In this document: positions 1 to 6,190 of the stretch, in pieces | How positions within the stretch are numbered: the stretch's first letter is position 1 | Layout: every line of letters begins with the position of its first letter | DNA from: CAYQMF01 sp964418595 | GTDB lineage: Bacteria > Planctomycetota > UBA1135 > UBA2386 | Assembly (NCBI GenBank): GCA_964418595.1 | Contig: CAYQMF010000195.1 | Location: forward strand, 1-7,734 | Length of the DNA: 7,734 nucleotides | Direction: 5' to 3' | Notes under the pieces: model-generated | The model's input: the letters and a program-made list of their open reading frames with translations, nothing else | Database searches by the model: none | What the model was told of the DNA's origin: nothing | Translations under genes and position numbers: made by a program

Positions 1-1
1 C

Positions 2-88
2 GGCTCGACCATCTGCTACGCCTACATGCAGGCGGCCGGGATGGTCAACGACCACGAGACGACGTGCTTCCGGCACGCGCAGGTGTAG
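2..88 (+). CDS. tag: DNA-3-methyladenine glycosylase I, C-terminal fragment
   Basis: Only the last 28 codons are present; the gene enters from the left edge and ends at TAG (86-88). Tag enzymes excise 3-methyladenine from alkylated DNA in base-excision repair. The tail reads GSTICYAYMQAAGMVNDH followed by ETTCFRHAQV. It matches the conserved end of the Tag family, where a Thr/Ile-Cys-Tyr-x-x-Met-Gln-Ala stretch leads into Val-Asn-Asp-His. The His of NDH and the Cys four residues later fit the His-x3-Cys pair that supplies two of the zinc ligands in E. coli Tag; the other two lie near the N-terminus, outside the window. The gene converges on dtd with a 28-bp gap (89-116), in which I see no clear terminator hairpin. 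The family assignment is confident despite the short fragment; whether the whole gene is intact cannot be judged. Confidence 0.85.
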   Translation, partial: GSTICYAYMQAAGMVNDHETTCFRHAQV

Positions 89-116
89 CGAGACCGCTCG
101 TCGGCGGCTCCCGGCC

Positions 117-572
117 TCAGCCTTCGATCCGCCCGTCCCGCGCCCGCAGGATGAAGGTCACCGGCCCGTCGTTGAGCAGTTCGACGTGCATGTGGGCGCC
201 GAAGCGGCCCAGCGCGCAGGGGATGCCGGCGGCGCGCAGGCCTTCGGCCACGCGCAGGTAGAGGGGTTCACCGAGCGCGGGCGGCGCCGCCGCGGTGAAG
301 CTCGGCCGGTTGCCCTTGGCGAGCGCGGCGGCGAGGGTGAACTGGCTGACCACGAGGCACGAGCCGCCGACGTCGACCAGCGTGCGGTCCATCGGGGTCG
401 CGCCGGGGAAGAACCGCAGCTTGCCGATCTTGCTCGCGGTCGCGTCGGCGTCGGCCTGCGTGTCGCCGACCTCGACGCCGACGAGGAGGAGGGCGCCGAC
501 GCCGATCTCGCCGACGATCTGATCGTCGACGGTGACCTTGGCGCGCTCGACGCGCTGCAGCACGGTGATCAT
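117..572 (-). CDS. dtd: D-aminoacyl-tRNA deacylase
   Basis: The predicted protein has 151 residues, close to the usual length of about 145. Dtd hydrolyses the ester bond of D-aminoacyl-tRNAs (and glycyl-tRNA-Ala) in the cytoplasm, keeping D-amino acids out of translation. The N-terminus MITVLQRVERAKVTVDD is typical of the family. The two signature motifs are present: SQFT at residues 76-79 (the Ser-Gln-x-Thr motif) and NDGPVT at 134-139 (the Gly-Pro motif that gives chiral selectivity). I chose the ATG at 570-572 because family homology begins exactly there. The frame stays open upstream to a GTG at 618-620, but that extension (MRVGGESQRPARDTAG) lacks family character and runs through a hairpin. 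No Shine-Dalgarno sequence precedes the chosen start. The gene lies 70 bp downstream of hsp20 on the same strand, with a strong inverted repeat between them. Confidence 0.95.
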   Translation of the reverse strand: MITVLQRVERAKVTVDDQIVGEIGVGALLLVGVEVGDTQADADATASKIGKLRFFPGATPMDRTLVDVGGSCLVVSQFTLAAALAKGNRPSFTAAAPPALGEPLYLRVAEGLRAAGIPCALGRFGAHMHVELLNDGPVTFILRARDGRIEG

Positions 573-584
573 GCCGGCAGTATC

Positions 585-622
585 GCGTGCGGGTCTTTGG
601 CTTTCGCCTCCGACCCGCACGC
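585..622 (-). other. Perfect 11-bp inverted repeat; RNA hairpin between hsp20 and dtd
   Basis: The + strand arms are GCGTGCGGGTC (585-595) and GACCCGCACGC (612-622), fully complementary over 11 bp. The 16 bases between them are structured too. In minus-strand RNA they read GGA-GGC-GAAA-GCC-AAA, giving a 3x3 internal loop (GGA opposite AAA), a 3-bp stem and a GAAA tetraloop. The element starts 20 bases after the hsp20 stop and ends 12 bases before the dtd ATG. It could terminate hsp20 transcription, but no U-tract follows. It could instead be a processing or stability hairpin, or a leader structure for dtd. A GGAGG (607-611) lies inside it, partly in the inner stem. The structure is seen directly; the role is inferred. 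Confidence 0.6.
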
Positions 623-642
623 CACGTCAGCACGTCGCGCCG

Positions 643-1080
643 TCACTCGCTCTTGATGGCGATGCGTTGCGGCGTCCGCTCCGGCGCCTTCGGCACCGTG
701 AGCGTCAGCACGCCGCGCTTGAACTTCGCCTCGATCGCCGCCGACTCGAGGCTGTCGGGCAGGCGCAGGGTGCGCGAGAAGCGACCGAAGTGCGACTCCA
801 CGCGGTGGTAATCGCCGGCCTTGGTCTCCTTGTCGTGCTTGCGCTCGGCGGTGATGGTCAGCTCGTCGCCGTTGAGCTTGACCTCGACGTCCTTCTCGTC
901 GACGCCGGGCAACTCGACCTCGATGACGAAGGCCTTCTCCGTCTCGAACACGTTCACCGGCGCCCAGCGCTCGCGCGGGGCCGTCGATCCGGTCTGCCAC
1001 GGCGCGGTGTCGAAGAGGCCGTCGAAGAACGAGTCGAAGGGATTGACGCGGCTGCCGGTCTTCCAGGGGATGAGCTTCAT
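643..1080 (-). CDS. Small heat-shock protein, Hsp20/alpha-crystallin family
   Basis: The predicted protein has 145 residues. Small heat-shock proteins are ATP-independent holdases that bind unfolding proteins in large oligomers and pass them to DnaK/ClpB. The N-terminal arm (about 1-38) is rich in Phe and Trp, with NPFDSFFDGLF. The alpha-crystallin domain spans about 39-131 with ELPGV at 56-60 and the hallmark A-x-x-x-x-GVL-x(4)-PK near its end (AKFKRGVLTLTVPK, 118-131). The C-terminal tail carries the I-x-I motif (IAI, 140-142) that links neighbouring dimers. The ATG at 1078-1080 follows a good GGAGG at a 6-base spacing. The open frame continues upstream to 1266, but that part is arginine-rich, low in family character and not credible. 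The gene sits between meaB and dtd in the same orientation; its own leader suggests a separate transcript. The leader shows several inverted repeats but no CIRCE element. Confidence 0.96.
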   Translation of the reverse strand: MKLIPWKTGSRVNPFDSFFDGLFDTAPWQTGSTAPRERWAPVNVFETEKAFVIEVELPGVDEKDVEVKLNGDELTITAERKHDKETKAGDYHRVESHFGRFSRTLRLPDSLESAAIEAKFKRGVLTLTVPKAPERTPQRIAIKSE

Positions 1081-1086
1081 GTGGGT

Positions 1087-1091
1087 CCTCC
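1087..1091 (-). promoter_or_regulatory. Shine-Dalgarno site of hsp20
   Basis: CCTCC on the + strand reads GGAGG in the hsp20 mRNA, six bases before the ATG at 1080. It fixes the start codon. It is the only canonical site at normal spacing in front of any gene whose start is visible in this window. Confidence 0.8.
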
Positions 1092-1107
1092 GTGAGAGTG
1101 GATTCGT

Positions 1108-1130
1108 GGGTGCCCGACGGGCACGCACCC
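1108..1130 (-). promoter_or_regulatory. Inverted repeats in the hsp20 leader
   Basis: GTGCCCG-A-CGGGCAC (1110-1124) is a near-continuous palindrome. In the minus-strand RNA it gives a six-base-pair stem with a GUC triloop. It is nested in a second, competing pairing, GGGTGC (1108-1113) with GCACCC (1125-1130). Further upstream, GUGG-UCC in the RNA (1146-1152) could pair across a bulge with the GGA-CCCAC that covers the end of the Shine-Dalgarno site and the bases before the ATG (1081-1088). A protein-binding operator or a temperature-sensitive leader are both possible. The repeats are visible; the regulatory role is a guess. Confidence 0.3.
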
Positions 1131-1200
1131 TCCAGAGCAAGGCCCGGACCACGCAGGGTGTGGGCGCGTTTTTCTCGCGTGGCCCGCGGCACCGCAGGTT

Positions 1201-1268
1201 GCGGGCGCTCGCCCGCGGCTCGCCGCGCGCGGGCCTGCCAACCCGGCAGACCGTTGCCAGGCGCAACG
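1201..1268 (-). terminator. Cluster of three short hairpins downstream of meaB
   Basis: Reading in the direction of meaB transcription, three stems follow the stop codon (1278-1280). The first is CGTTGC-GCCTG-GCAACG (1252-1268), starting nine bases after the stop. The second is CTGCC-GGGTT-GGCAG (1235-1249). The third is GCGGGC-GAGC-GCCCGC (1201-1216). None is followed by a U-run, so they are not classical intrinsic terminators. They may work as U-less terminators or protect the 3' end of the message. In such GC-rich DNA short stems also arise by chance, so the call is tentative. Confidence 0.3.
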
Positions 1269-1277
1269 AACTAGTTG

Positions 1278-2246
1278 TCAGTCGCCCAGCAGGCGCCGCG
1301 CCAGGTCAGGCGGACTCGACTCGCCTCGCGCCGCGCGCGCCCGCAGTTCCGTCCAGGCCGCGGCCCGGGCGGGGTCGGCGACGAACCGCTCGACCAGGAG
1401 GCGACCGACTGCCTCTTCGAACCAGGCCTGGGCCTGGGTCTCGCGCCGCTGCTGCAGGCCGGCTGGACCCTGGCGCGCGCGGTGCGCTTCGACCGCCCGC
1501 CACACTTCCGCCACGCCTTCGTCGCCCAAGGCGGAGCCCACCAGCACGGGCACCGCGTCGGGTCCGCGCAGGAGCGCCAAGGCCTGCTCGAAGTCGCCGC
1601 GCGCCTGTTCCGCCAGCGCCCTCCGGTCGCCGTCGGCCTTGTTCACGAACACCGCGTCGGCCAGCTCCGTGATGCCGCGCTTGATCCCCTGCAGCTCGTC
1701 GCCGGCGCCCGGCAGCGCGAGCAGCAGGAGGAAGTCGACCATCGACGCGACCGCGACCTCGGACTGGCCGACGCCGATCGTCTCGACGAGCACGACGTCG
1801 AAGCCGGCCGCCTCGCACAGCGCGATCGCCTCGCGCGTGCGCGCTGCCACCCCGCCCAGTACGCCGCCACCCGGCGACGGGCGCACGAAGGCGTGGCTGT
1901 CGCGCGCGAGGCGATGCATGCGGGTCTTGTCGCCGAGGATGCTGCCGCCGGAGCGCGCGCTCGAGGGATCGACCGCGAGCGCCGCGACCCGGTGCCCGCG
2001 CGCCGTGAGCCAGGTCCCGAGCGCGTCCACGAACGTGCTCTTGCCCACGCCCGGCGCGCCGGAGATCGCCACGCGCACGGCGCGTCCGGTGCGTGCGTGC
2101 ACGGCCGCGAGGAGGGCGTCGGCTTGCGCGTGATCGGCGGGGCGTTGGCTTTCGACCAGCGTGATCGCCCGCGCCAGCGCGCGGCGGTCGCCCTGCGCGA
2201 GGGCATCGGCGAGCGCGGCGATCGTCTCGGCGGGTCGGTCGGTCAT
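1278..2246 (-). CDS. meaB: Methylmalonyl-CoA mutase-associated GTPase MeaB (ArgK family)
   Basis: The predicted protein has 322 residues, normal for this G3E-type P-loop GTPase. MeaB binds adenosylcobalamin-dependent methylmalonyl-CoA mutase, gates cofactor loading and protects or rescues the enzyme from inactivation. Visible motifs are Walker A GAPGVGKST (63-71), DPSSARSGGSILGDKTRM (93-110), RPSPGGGVLGGVAARTREA (122-140), VETIGVGQSEV (154-164), GAGDELQGIKRGI (180-192) and the guanine-specificity motif NKAD (202-205). The C-terminal 60 residues form the helical dimerisation arm (about 265-322). The ATG at 2244-2246 is where homology begins; no Shine-Dalgarno sequence is evident. It lies 27 bp after the glycosyltransferase gene on the same strand, close enough to be co-transcribed. 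Its functional partner, the mutase, is also in the window but about 4.9 kb away at 7098 and beyond. An old name, ArgK, implied an arginine-transport kinase and should not be used. Confidence 0.96.
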   Translation of the reverse strand: MTDRPAETIAALADALAQGDRRALARAITLVESQRPADHAQADALLAAVHARTGRAVRVAISGAPGVGKSTFVDALGTWLTARGHRVAALAVDPSSARSGGSILGDKTRMHRLARDSHAFVRPSPGGGVLGGVAARTREAIALCEAAGFDVVLVETIGVGQSEVAVASMVDFLLLLALPGAGDELQGIKRGITELADAVFVNKADGDRRALAEQARGDFEQALALLRGPDAVPVLVGSALGDEGVAEVWRAVEAHRARQGPAGLQQRRETQAQAWFEEAVGRLLVERFVADPARAAAWTELRARAARGESSPPDLARRLLGD

Positions 2247-2273
2247 CGTGGCGCGCGAGTGTAGCCCTTGCGC

Positions 2274-3995
2274 CTACTCGATCCGGGTCAGTGCCTGGAA
2301 CTCGCTGGCTGCGGCATCGGCGCTGGCCTCGCCGCGCGCGCGGTCGGGCACGCGGCGCACGCGCCAGCGCAGCGGCACGCCGGCGGGAAACGTCCGCCAC
2401 ATCGCCTCCGGCATCGCCCAGCTCGTGCCTTCGACCAGCACGCCTGCGGTCTCGAAGCTGCCCAGGGTCTGGCCGCTCGGCAGGGCGACGTGCACCGAGT
2501 AGCGGGCGTCGGCCGTGCCTTCGGGGTCGCGCCAGCGGAACGTGGGCGCCTCGCGGCGCGCGTCGCTCGGCACCGGCGCCTCGTTGCCCAGCGTGCGCTG
2601 CGCGGGGGGTGCGTCGGTGGCGAGCCCGTCGATCAGCGACGCGTAGTGCGCACCCGGGGGTGCGCCGACGTCGAACGCGGGGAGGAAGCACAGGTGCTGC
2701 AGCGCGAACGCGTTGGCGACGAGCAGCGCGAGCAGCGCGTGTCGCACGCGCCGGCTCGCCGGCAGCGCGCTCGCCGCGAGCATCGCGAGCGCACCGTACG
2801 CCGGGAACAGGTAGCGCCCCTGCGGTTGGATGAAGGTGAGGTTGAACTTGACGAGGCCGGCGACCGTGAGCGCGATCGCGCCGAGCGCGGCGAGCAACGG
2901 CAGGCCGCCTTCACGGAGGAGCGCACGCCCGCGGAGCAGGCACGCTCCGGTCGCCGCGAACGCGAGGGCGAGCACGAGCCAGAGCTGCCAGCCCGGCGCG
3001 CGGTGCAGGCTCCAGCCGACGCCGGCCCACGCGGTGGCCAGCGTGCCCGTGACGAAGTCGCCGGTGAGGTAGGTCCAGCGCAGTTCGTCGGGGACGCGGT
3101 TGTCCGCGTAGGCGACCGCGTGCGGAGCGAGCGCCAGCGGGTCGCCGTAGAGGCGCGCGTTGTGGAGGAACCACGGGCTCGCGATGGCCAGGGCCAGGAG
3201 GAGGGCGAGCGTGAACGCGATCGCCGCGCGCGCGCGCGCCGTCGGCCATCGCCACACCGCCAGCAGCCCCATGCCGGCGAGCAGCGGCAGCAGGAACAAG
3301 GCGGTGAGCTTGGTGAGGAGCGCCGCGCCCAGCACCAGCCCGAGCACGACGCCGTCGCGCAGGCGCGCCTCGCCGCGGCGCAGGGTGCGCGCCAGCCACC
3401 ACAGCCAGAATGCGCTCAGCGCGGTGGCGAGGTTGCCGTTGTCGAGCACGCCGTGCATCCAGCCCCACTGCGGCACCGCAGCGAGCAGCAGCGCGGCCGC
3501 ATCGGCGACCGCGGGACGCGCCGGCAGGACGCTGCGCGCGAGCAGCCATGCGAACAGGATCGACAGCGCCCCGAGGCCCACCGAGAAGCCGCGCAGGAGC
3601 CACAGCACGCCGATCTCGCGCGACACCGGCGCACGCTCGTCGTGACCGTGCCGCCACCGGGTGCGCGCCCCGGTCTCCCAAGCCGGGTTCGGCGACCAGA
3701 ACGGCGCCTGGTCGCGGCCGGTGCTCAGCCAGGCGAGGCTGGCGAGCGCGCCGTAGTAGGCCGGCGGGTGGTGGCCGAGCGAGGCTTCCTCGTACGCCGG
3801 ACGACCGTTGGCCTCGCCCGACCGCAGGATGCGCGGCTGGCTGCCGGTGACGGCCAGGTACCAGGCGTAGTACGCGTGGTCGTTCTCATCGGGCCCTTCC
3901 CAGGCTGGCGTGCGGACGGCCCAGGTGCCCGCGAGTGCGACGTGCACGAGCACCGCGAGGGCGAGCCATGCCGCGCCCCGCCGGGGCCCGGTCAC
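2274..3995 (-). CDS. Multi-pass membrane glycosyltransferase, GT-C/DUF2142-like, with soluble C-terminal domain
   Basis: The predicted protein has 573 residues. It has about ten or eleven hydrophobic segments between residues 8 and 437, followed by a soluble tail. The first segment (about 8-27) leads into EGPDENDH (33-40), the acidic Asp-Glu pair in the first external loop typical of GT-C enzymes that use polyprenyl-phosphate sugars. HHPPAYY (75-81) and PQGRYLFPAYGA (391-402) resemble conserved stretches of DUF2142/GT39-type proteins. Residues about 480-550 look like a fibronectin type III-like beta-sandwich, with APTFRW early and PLRWRVRRV late. The start is a GTG (3993-3995) overlapping the TGA of the upstream lipoprotein gene as GTGA, which implies translational coupling. 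Homology-like sequence begins there, although the frame is open further upstream. The acceptor and sugar donor cannot be read from sequence; a cell-envelope polysaccharide or glycoprotein is likely. A (CG)7 run lies at 3225-3238. Confidence 0.8.
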   Translation of the reverse strand: MTGPRRGAAWLALAVLVHVALAGTWAVRTPAWEGPDENDHAYYAWYLAVTGSQPRILRSGEANGRPAYEEASLGHHPPAYYGALASLAWLSTGRDQAPFWSPNPAWETGARTRWRHGHDERAPVSREIGVLWLLRGFSVGLGALSILFAWLLARSVLPARPAVADAAALLLAAVPQWGWMHGVLDNGNLATALSAFWLWWLARTLRRGEARLRDGVVLGLVLGAALLTKLTALFLLPLLAGMGLLAVWRWPTARARAAIAFTLALLLALAIASPWFLHNARLYGDPLALAPHAVAYADNRVPDELRWTYLTGDFVTGTLATAWAGVGWSLHRAPGWQLWLVLALAFAATGACLLRGRALLREGGLPLLAALGAIALTVAGLVKFNLTFIQPQGRYLFPAYGALAMLAASALPASRRVRHALLALLVANAFALQHLCFLPAFDVGAPPGAHYASLIDGLATDAPPAQRTLGNEAPVPSDARREAPTFRWRDPEGTADARYSVHVALPSGQTLGSFETAGVLVEGTSWAMPEAMWRTFPAGVPLRWRVRRVPDRARGEASADAAASEFQALTRIE

Positions 3996-4450
3996 TTCTT
4001 GCGCCGGAACAGCATCGTGATCTTCTGGCCGCCGGCGTCCTGTGTCATGCGCAGCTCGTCGCCCTCCAAGGTCGCGGTGTGGGTCTCCTCCTTGGCGTTC
4101 TCGCTGTCGCCCTTGCCGGTCATCGTGAGCGTGTTGCCCTGCAGGGTCCATTTGCCGTTCACGTGCTCGTGGCCGCCGTCGGGCTTGTCGATGTGCACGG
4201 TGAACGTGCCGTCCTTCTCGATGTCGAGCTCGGACCGCATCTTCTTCATGCCCTCCATGATTCCGGAGAGCACTGCCTTGGCCATCTCGGCCTCCGGCCC
4301 CTTCGCGGCGCTCGCCTGGTTCTCGAGCGCGGCCTGCATCGCCGCGGCGGTCGCACCACCGTCGAGGATCCACGAGCCATCGACGGAGGAGCCGCCGGAG
4401 CAGGCGGCGAGGAGGAAGGCGGAGACCAGTGAAAGGACGAGGTTCTTCAT
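3992..4450 (-). CDS. Small predicted lipoprotein, lipocalin-like beta domain, function unknown
   Basis: The predicted protein has 152 residues. MKNLVLSLVSAFLLAACSGG is a lipoprotein signal with lipobox LAAC and the modified cysteine at residue 17. The following serine would favour the outer membrane under the E. coli sorting rule. The mature part starts with DGSWILDGG, has a predicted helix rich in Ala, Glu and Met (about 34-72), then a beta-rich stretch with the alternating pattern of small lipocalin-like domains: GTFTVHI, GKWTLQGNTLTMTG, HTATLEGDELRMTQ, KITMLFRRKK. Such G-x-W-x-L repeats are common in bacterial secreted proteins of unknown role. I do not recognise a named family. The ATG (4448-4450) is chosen because the signal peptide begins there; the open frame reaching 5047 is antisense to the sulfatase. 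The stop overlaps the GTG of the glycosyltransferase. The 80-bp gap to the sulfatase gene may hold a promoter, but no convincing one is seen. Confidence 0.85.
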   Translation of the reverse strand: MKNLVLSLVSAFLLAACSGGSSVDGSWILDGGATAAAMQAALENQASAAKGPEAEMAKAVLSGIMEGMKKMRSELDIEKDGTFTVHIDKPDGGHEHVNGKWTLQGNTLTMTGKGDSENAKEETHTATLEGDELRMTQDAGGQKITMLFRRKK

Positions 4451-4530
4451 GGATCGTGCGGGTGCGGGAGGGGGCCCGAGCCTACGGGACCGGCGCGCCA
4501 GGGCAAGGCGCGCTTGCTCCGACACGTTCA

Positions 4531-6165
4531 CTACGGCGCGCGGCGCGAACCGGCCGGCGTCGGGTTCAGCGGCAGGACCTGGCATCGCTGTGCCCAGGCC
4601 TGCCACGCGGCCGCCATCGCCGCGGCGCGCGCGGGCTCGCGCGCGGCGAGGTCGTGCAGCTCGGTGCGGTCCTTGTGCATGTCGTACAGCTCGAATGGTC
4701 CCCTCGCGCCGGCGGCCACCAGCTTCCACGCACCGCGGCGCACGGCACGGTTGCCCTCGTGCTCGAAGAAGAGGTCGCGTTCGCGGAGCGTGTCGTCGGC
4801 GAACACCGGCAGGAGGCTCGTTCCCTCCATCGGCTGGATCGCGCGGTCGGCGATCTCGGTCGGGTACGTGGCGCCGGCGACCGCGACGCAGGTCGGCATC
4901 ACGTCGATCAGGTGCGTCGGCGTGTGGCGCAGCGCACCGCGCGCGGCGATGCCCTTGGGCCAGTGCACGAGGAGCGGCGACGCGATGCCCCCCTCGTGCA
5001 CCCAGTGCTTGTAGCGCCGGAAGGGTGTGTTGCTGGCGTTGGCCCACGCGCGCCCGTAGCTCTGGTAGGTGTCCGCCGGTCCCGGCAGCACGTCGTGATC
5101 GTTGCCTCTCCGCACCGGCCGGCCGTCGCGGGTGGTGAGGGGGATCGAGGCAGGGTTGCCTCCGTTGGCGGCGATCCCCTCGGCGCAGCCGCCGTTGTCG
5201 GCGAGGAACAGGAAGAGCGTGTCGTCGAGCTTGCCGCTGTCCGCCAAGGCACGGCGCAGGACCCCGACCGCGCGGTCCATCGCCGCGACCTGCGCCGCGT
5301 ACACCTCCATGCGGGCTGCCTGCCAGGCGTGGTCTTCGACGTCGTCCCAGGCCTTCTCGCCGGGATCGCGCGGCGCGAGCTCACACGCAGCGTCGACGAT
5401 GCCGCGCTGGCGTTGCCTGGCGAAGCGCGCGGCTCGCACCGCATCGAAGCCCAGGTCGTAGCGACCGTGCTGCGCGGCGATGTCGGCGGGCAGCGCGTGC
5501 AGCGGCCAGTGCGGTGCCGTGAACGCCACGTAGAGGAAGAGCGGGGTCGCGCCGTCGTGCGCGCGCACGATGGCGGCGGCGCGCGCGCCGATCGCGTCGG
5601 TGTAGTAGAAGTCGTCGGGCAGGTCGTCGAGGCGGGTGTTGCCTTCCGTCAGCGTGTTCGGCGCGAAGTAGCTGCCGGCGCCGTGGATGGTGCCGAAGAA
5701 CTCGTCGAAGCCACGCTGGCGCGGCCAGCCGTCCCTCGGTCCCTCGGGTCCGATCGCCTTGGTCACGTGCCACTTGCCGACCATCGCGGTGCGGTAGCCG
5801 GCCGAACGCAGGACCTCCGCGAGCGTCACGCAGCGATCGTTGAGGTCACCGCGGTAGCCGTCGTGGCCGCGGTCGTCGACCATGTGCCCGATCCCGGCCT
5901 GATGCGGATAGAGCCCGGTGAGCAGGCTGGCGCGCGTCGGGCAGCAGCGCCCGGTGTTGTAGAACTGGGTGAAACGCAGGCCGCCGGCGGCGAGGGCGTC
6001 GAGTTCGGGCGTTTGGATCTCGCTCCCGTAGCAGCCGATGTCGGAGAAGCCGAGGTCGTCGGCGAGGACGAGCACGATGTGCGGTCGCGGCGGCGCAGGG
6101 GTTGGCGACGTGGACTGTGCCGCGAGGGCCAGCGTGCAGGCGAAGGCGAGCGGGGACGCGAGCAT
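4531..6165 (-). CDS. Secreted arylsulfatase (formylglycine-type sulfatase, S1 family)
   Basis: The predicted protein has 544 residues. Sulfatases hydrolyse sulfate esters on sugars or aryl compounds, outside the cytoplasm in this case. A short hydrophobic leader (about 1-18, probable cleavage near AAQS) precedes the catalytic domain. Metal-binding residues include D36 and D37 (LADDLG) and D323-N324 (LADNGG). C74 in RCCPTRASLLTG is the cysteine of C-x-P-x-R that a formylglycine-generating enzyme would oxidise. VGKWH (129-133), APHWPLH (217-223) and KHWVHEGG supply further active-site Lys/His residues. The C-terminal subdomain (after about 420) has FFEHEGNRAVRRGAWKLV, as usual for this family. 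The start is the ATG at 6163-6165; a TAG four codons upstream in frame excludes a longer protein. The leader lacks a basic residue near its N-terminus, which is unusual. No Shine-Dalgarno site is visible. The substrate cannot be deduced; the motif style is common in Planctomycetota and Verrucomicrobiota. No maturase gene is in the window. Confidence 0.95.
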   Translation of the reverse strand: MLASPLAFACTLALAAQSTSPTPAPPRPHIVLVLADDLGFSDIGCYGSEIQTPELDALAAGGLRFTQFYNTGRCCPTRASLLTGLYPHQAGIGHMVDDRGHDGYRGDLNDRCVTLAEVLRSAGYRTAMVGKWHVTKAIGPEGPRDGWPRQRGFDEFFGTIHGAGSYFAPNTLTEGNTRLDDLPDDFYYTDAIGARAAAIVRAHDGATPLFLYVAFTAPHWPLHALPADIAAQHGRYDLGFDAVRAARFARQRQRGIVDAACELAPRDPGEKAWDDVEDHAWQAARMEVYAAQVAAMDRAVGVLRRALADSGKLDDTLFLFLADNGGCAEGIAANGGNPASIPLTTRDGRPVRRGNDHDVLPGPADTYQSYGRAWANASNTPFRRYKHWVHEGGIASPLLVHWPKGIAARGALRHTPTHLIDVMPTCVAVAGATYPTEIADRAIQPMEGTSLLPVFADDTLRERDLFFEHEGNRAVRRGAWKLVAAGARGPFELYDMHKDRTELHDLAAREPARAAAMAAAWQAWAQRCQVLPLNPTPAGSRRAP

Positions 6166-6190
6166 GAGGCGAGGCTAGCATGCGCCGCCC

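Noticed and set aside
89..116. Bidirectional terminator between tag and dtd
   Set aside because: The 28 bases contain no convincing stem-loop and no T-run.
1235..1260. A sigma-54-like site (TGGCAA then TGC) on the minus strand upstream of hsp20
   Set aside because: The spacing between the GG and GC elements is one base short of the strict requirement, and the location overlaps the meaB 3' hairpins.
1081..1266. N-terminal extension of the heat-shock protein to 1266
   Set aside because: Homology and a good ribosome site both place the start at 1080; the extension is arginine-rich and low in family character.
4479..4506. Possible promoter for the lipoprotein (TTGCCC, 16-base gap, TAGGCT on the minus strand)
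   Set aside because: Both boxes are poor matches and such matches arise by chance in a gap this short; not enough to annotate.
2268..5138. A 956-codon open frame on the + strand
   Set aside because: It lies antisense to the end of the sulfatase, the lipoprotein and the glycosyltransferase, all with clear domain evidence. Its translation is Arg/Ala/Glu/Gln-rich with no fold-like pattern, as expected for the complement of GC-rich coding DNA.
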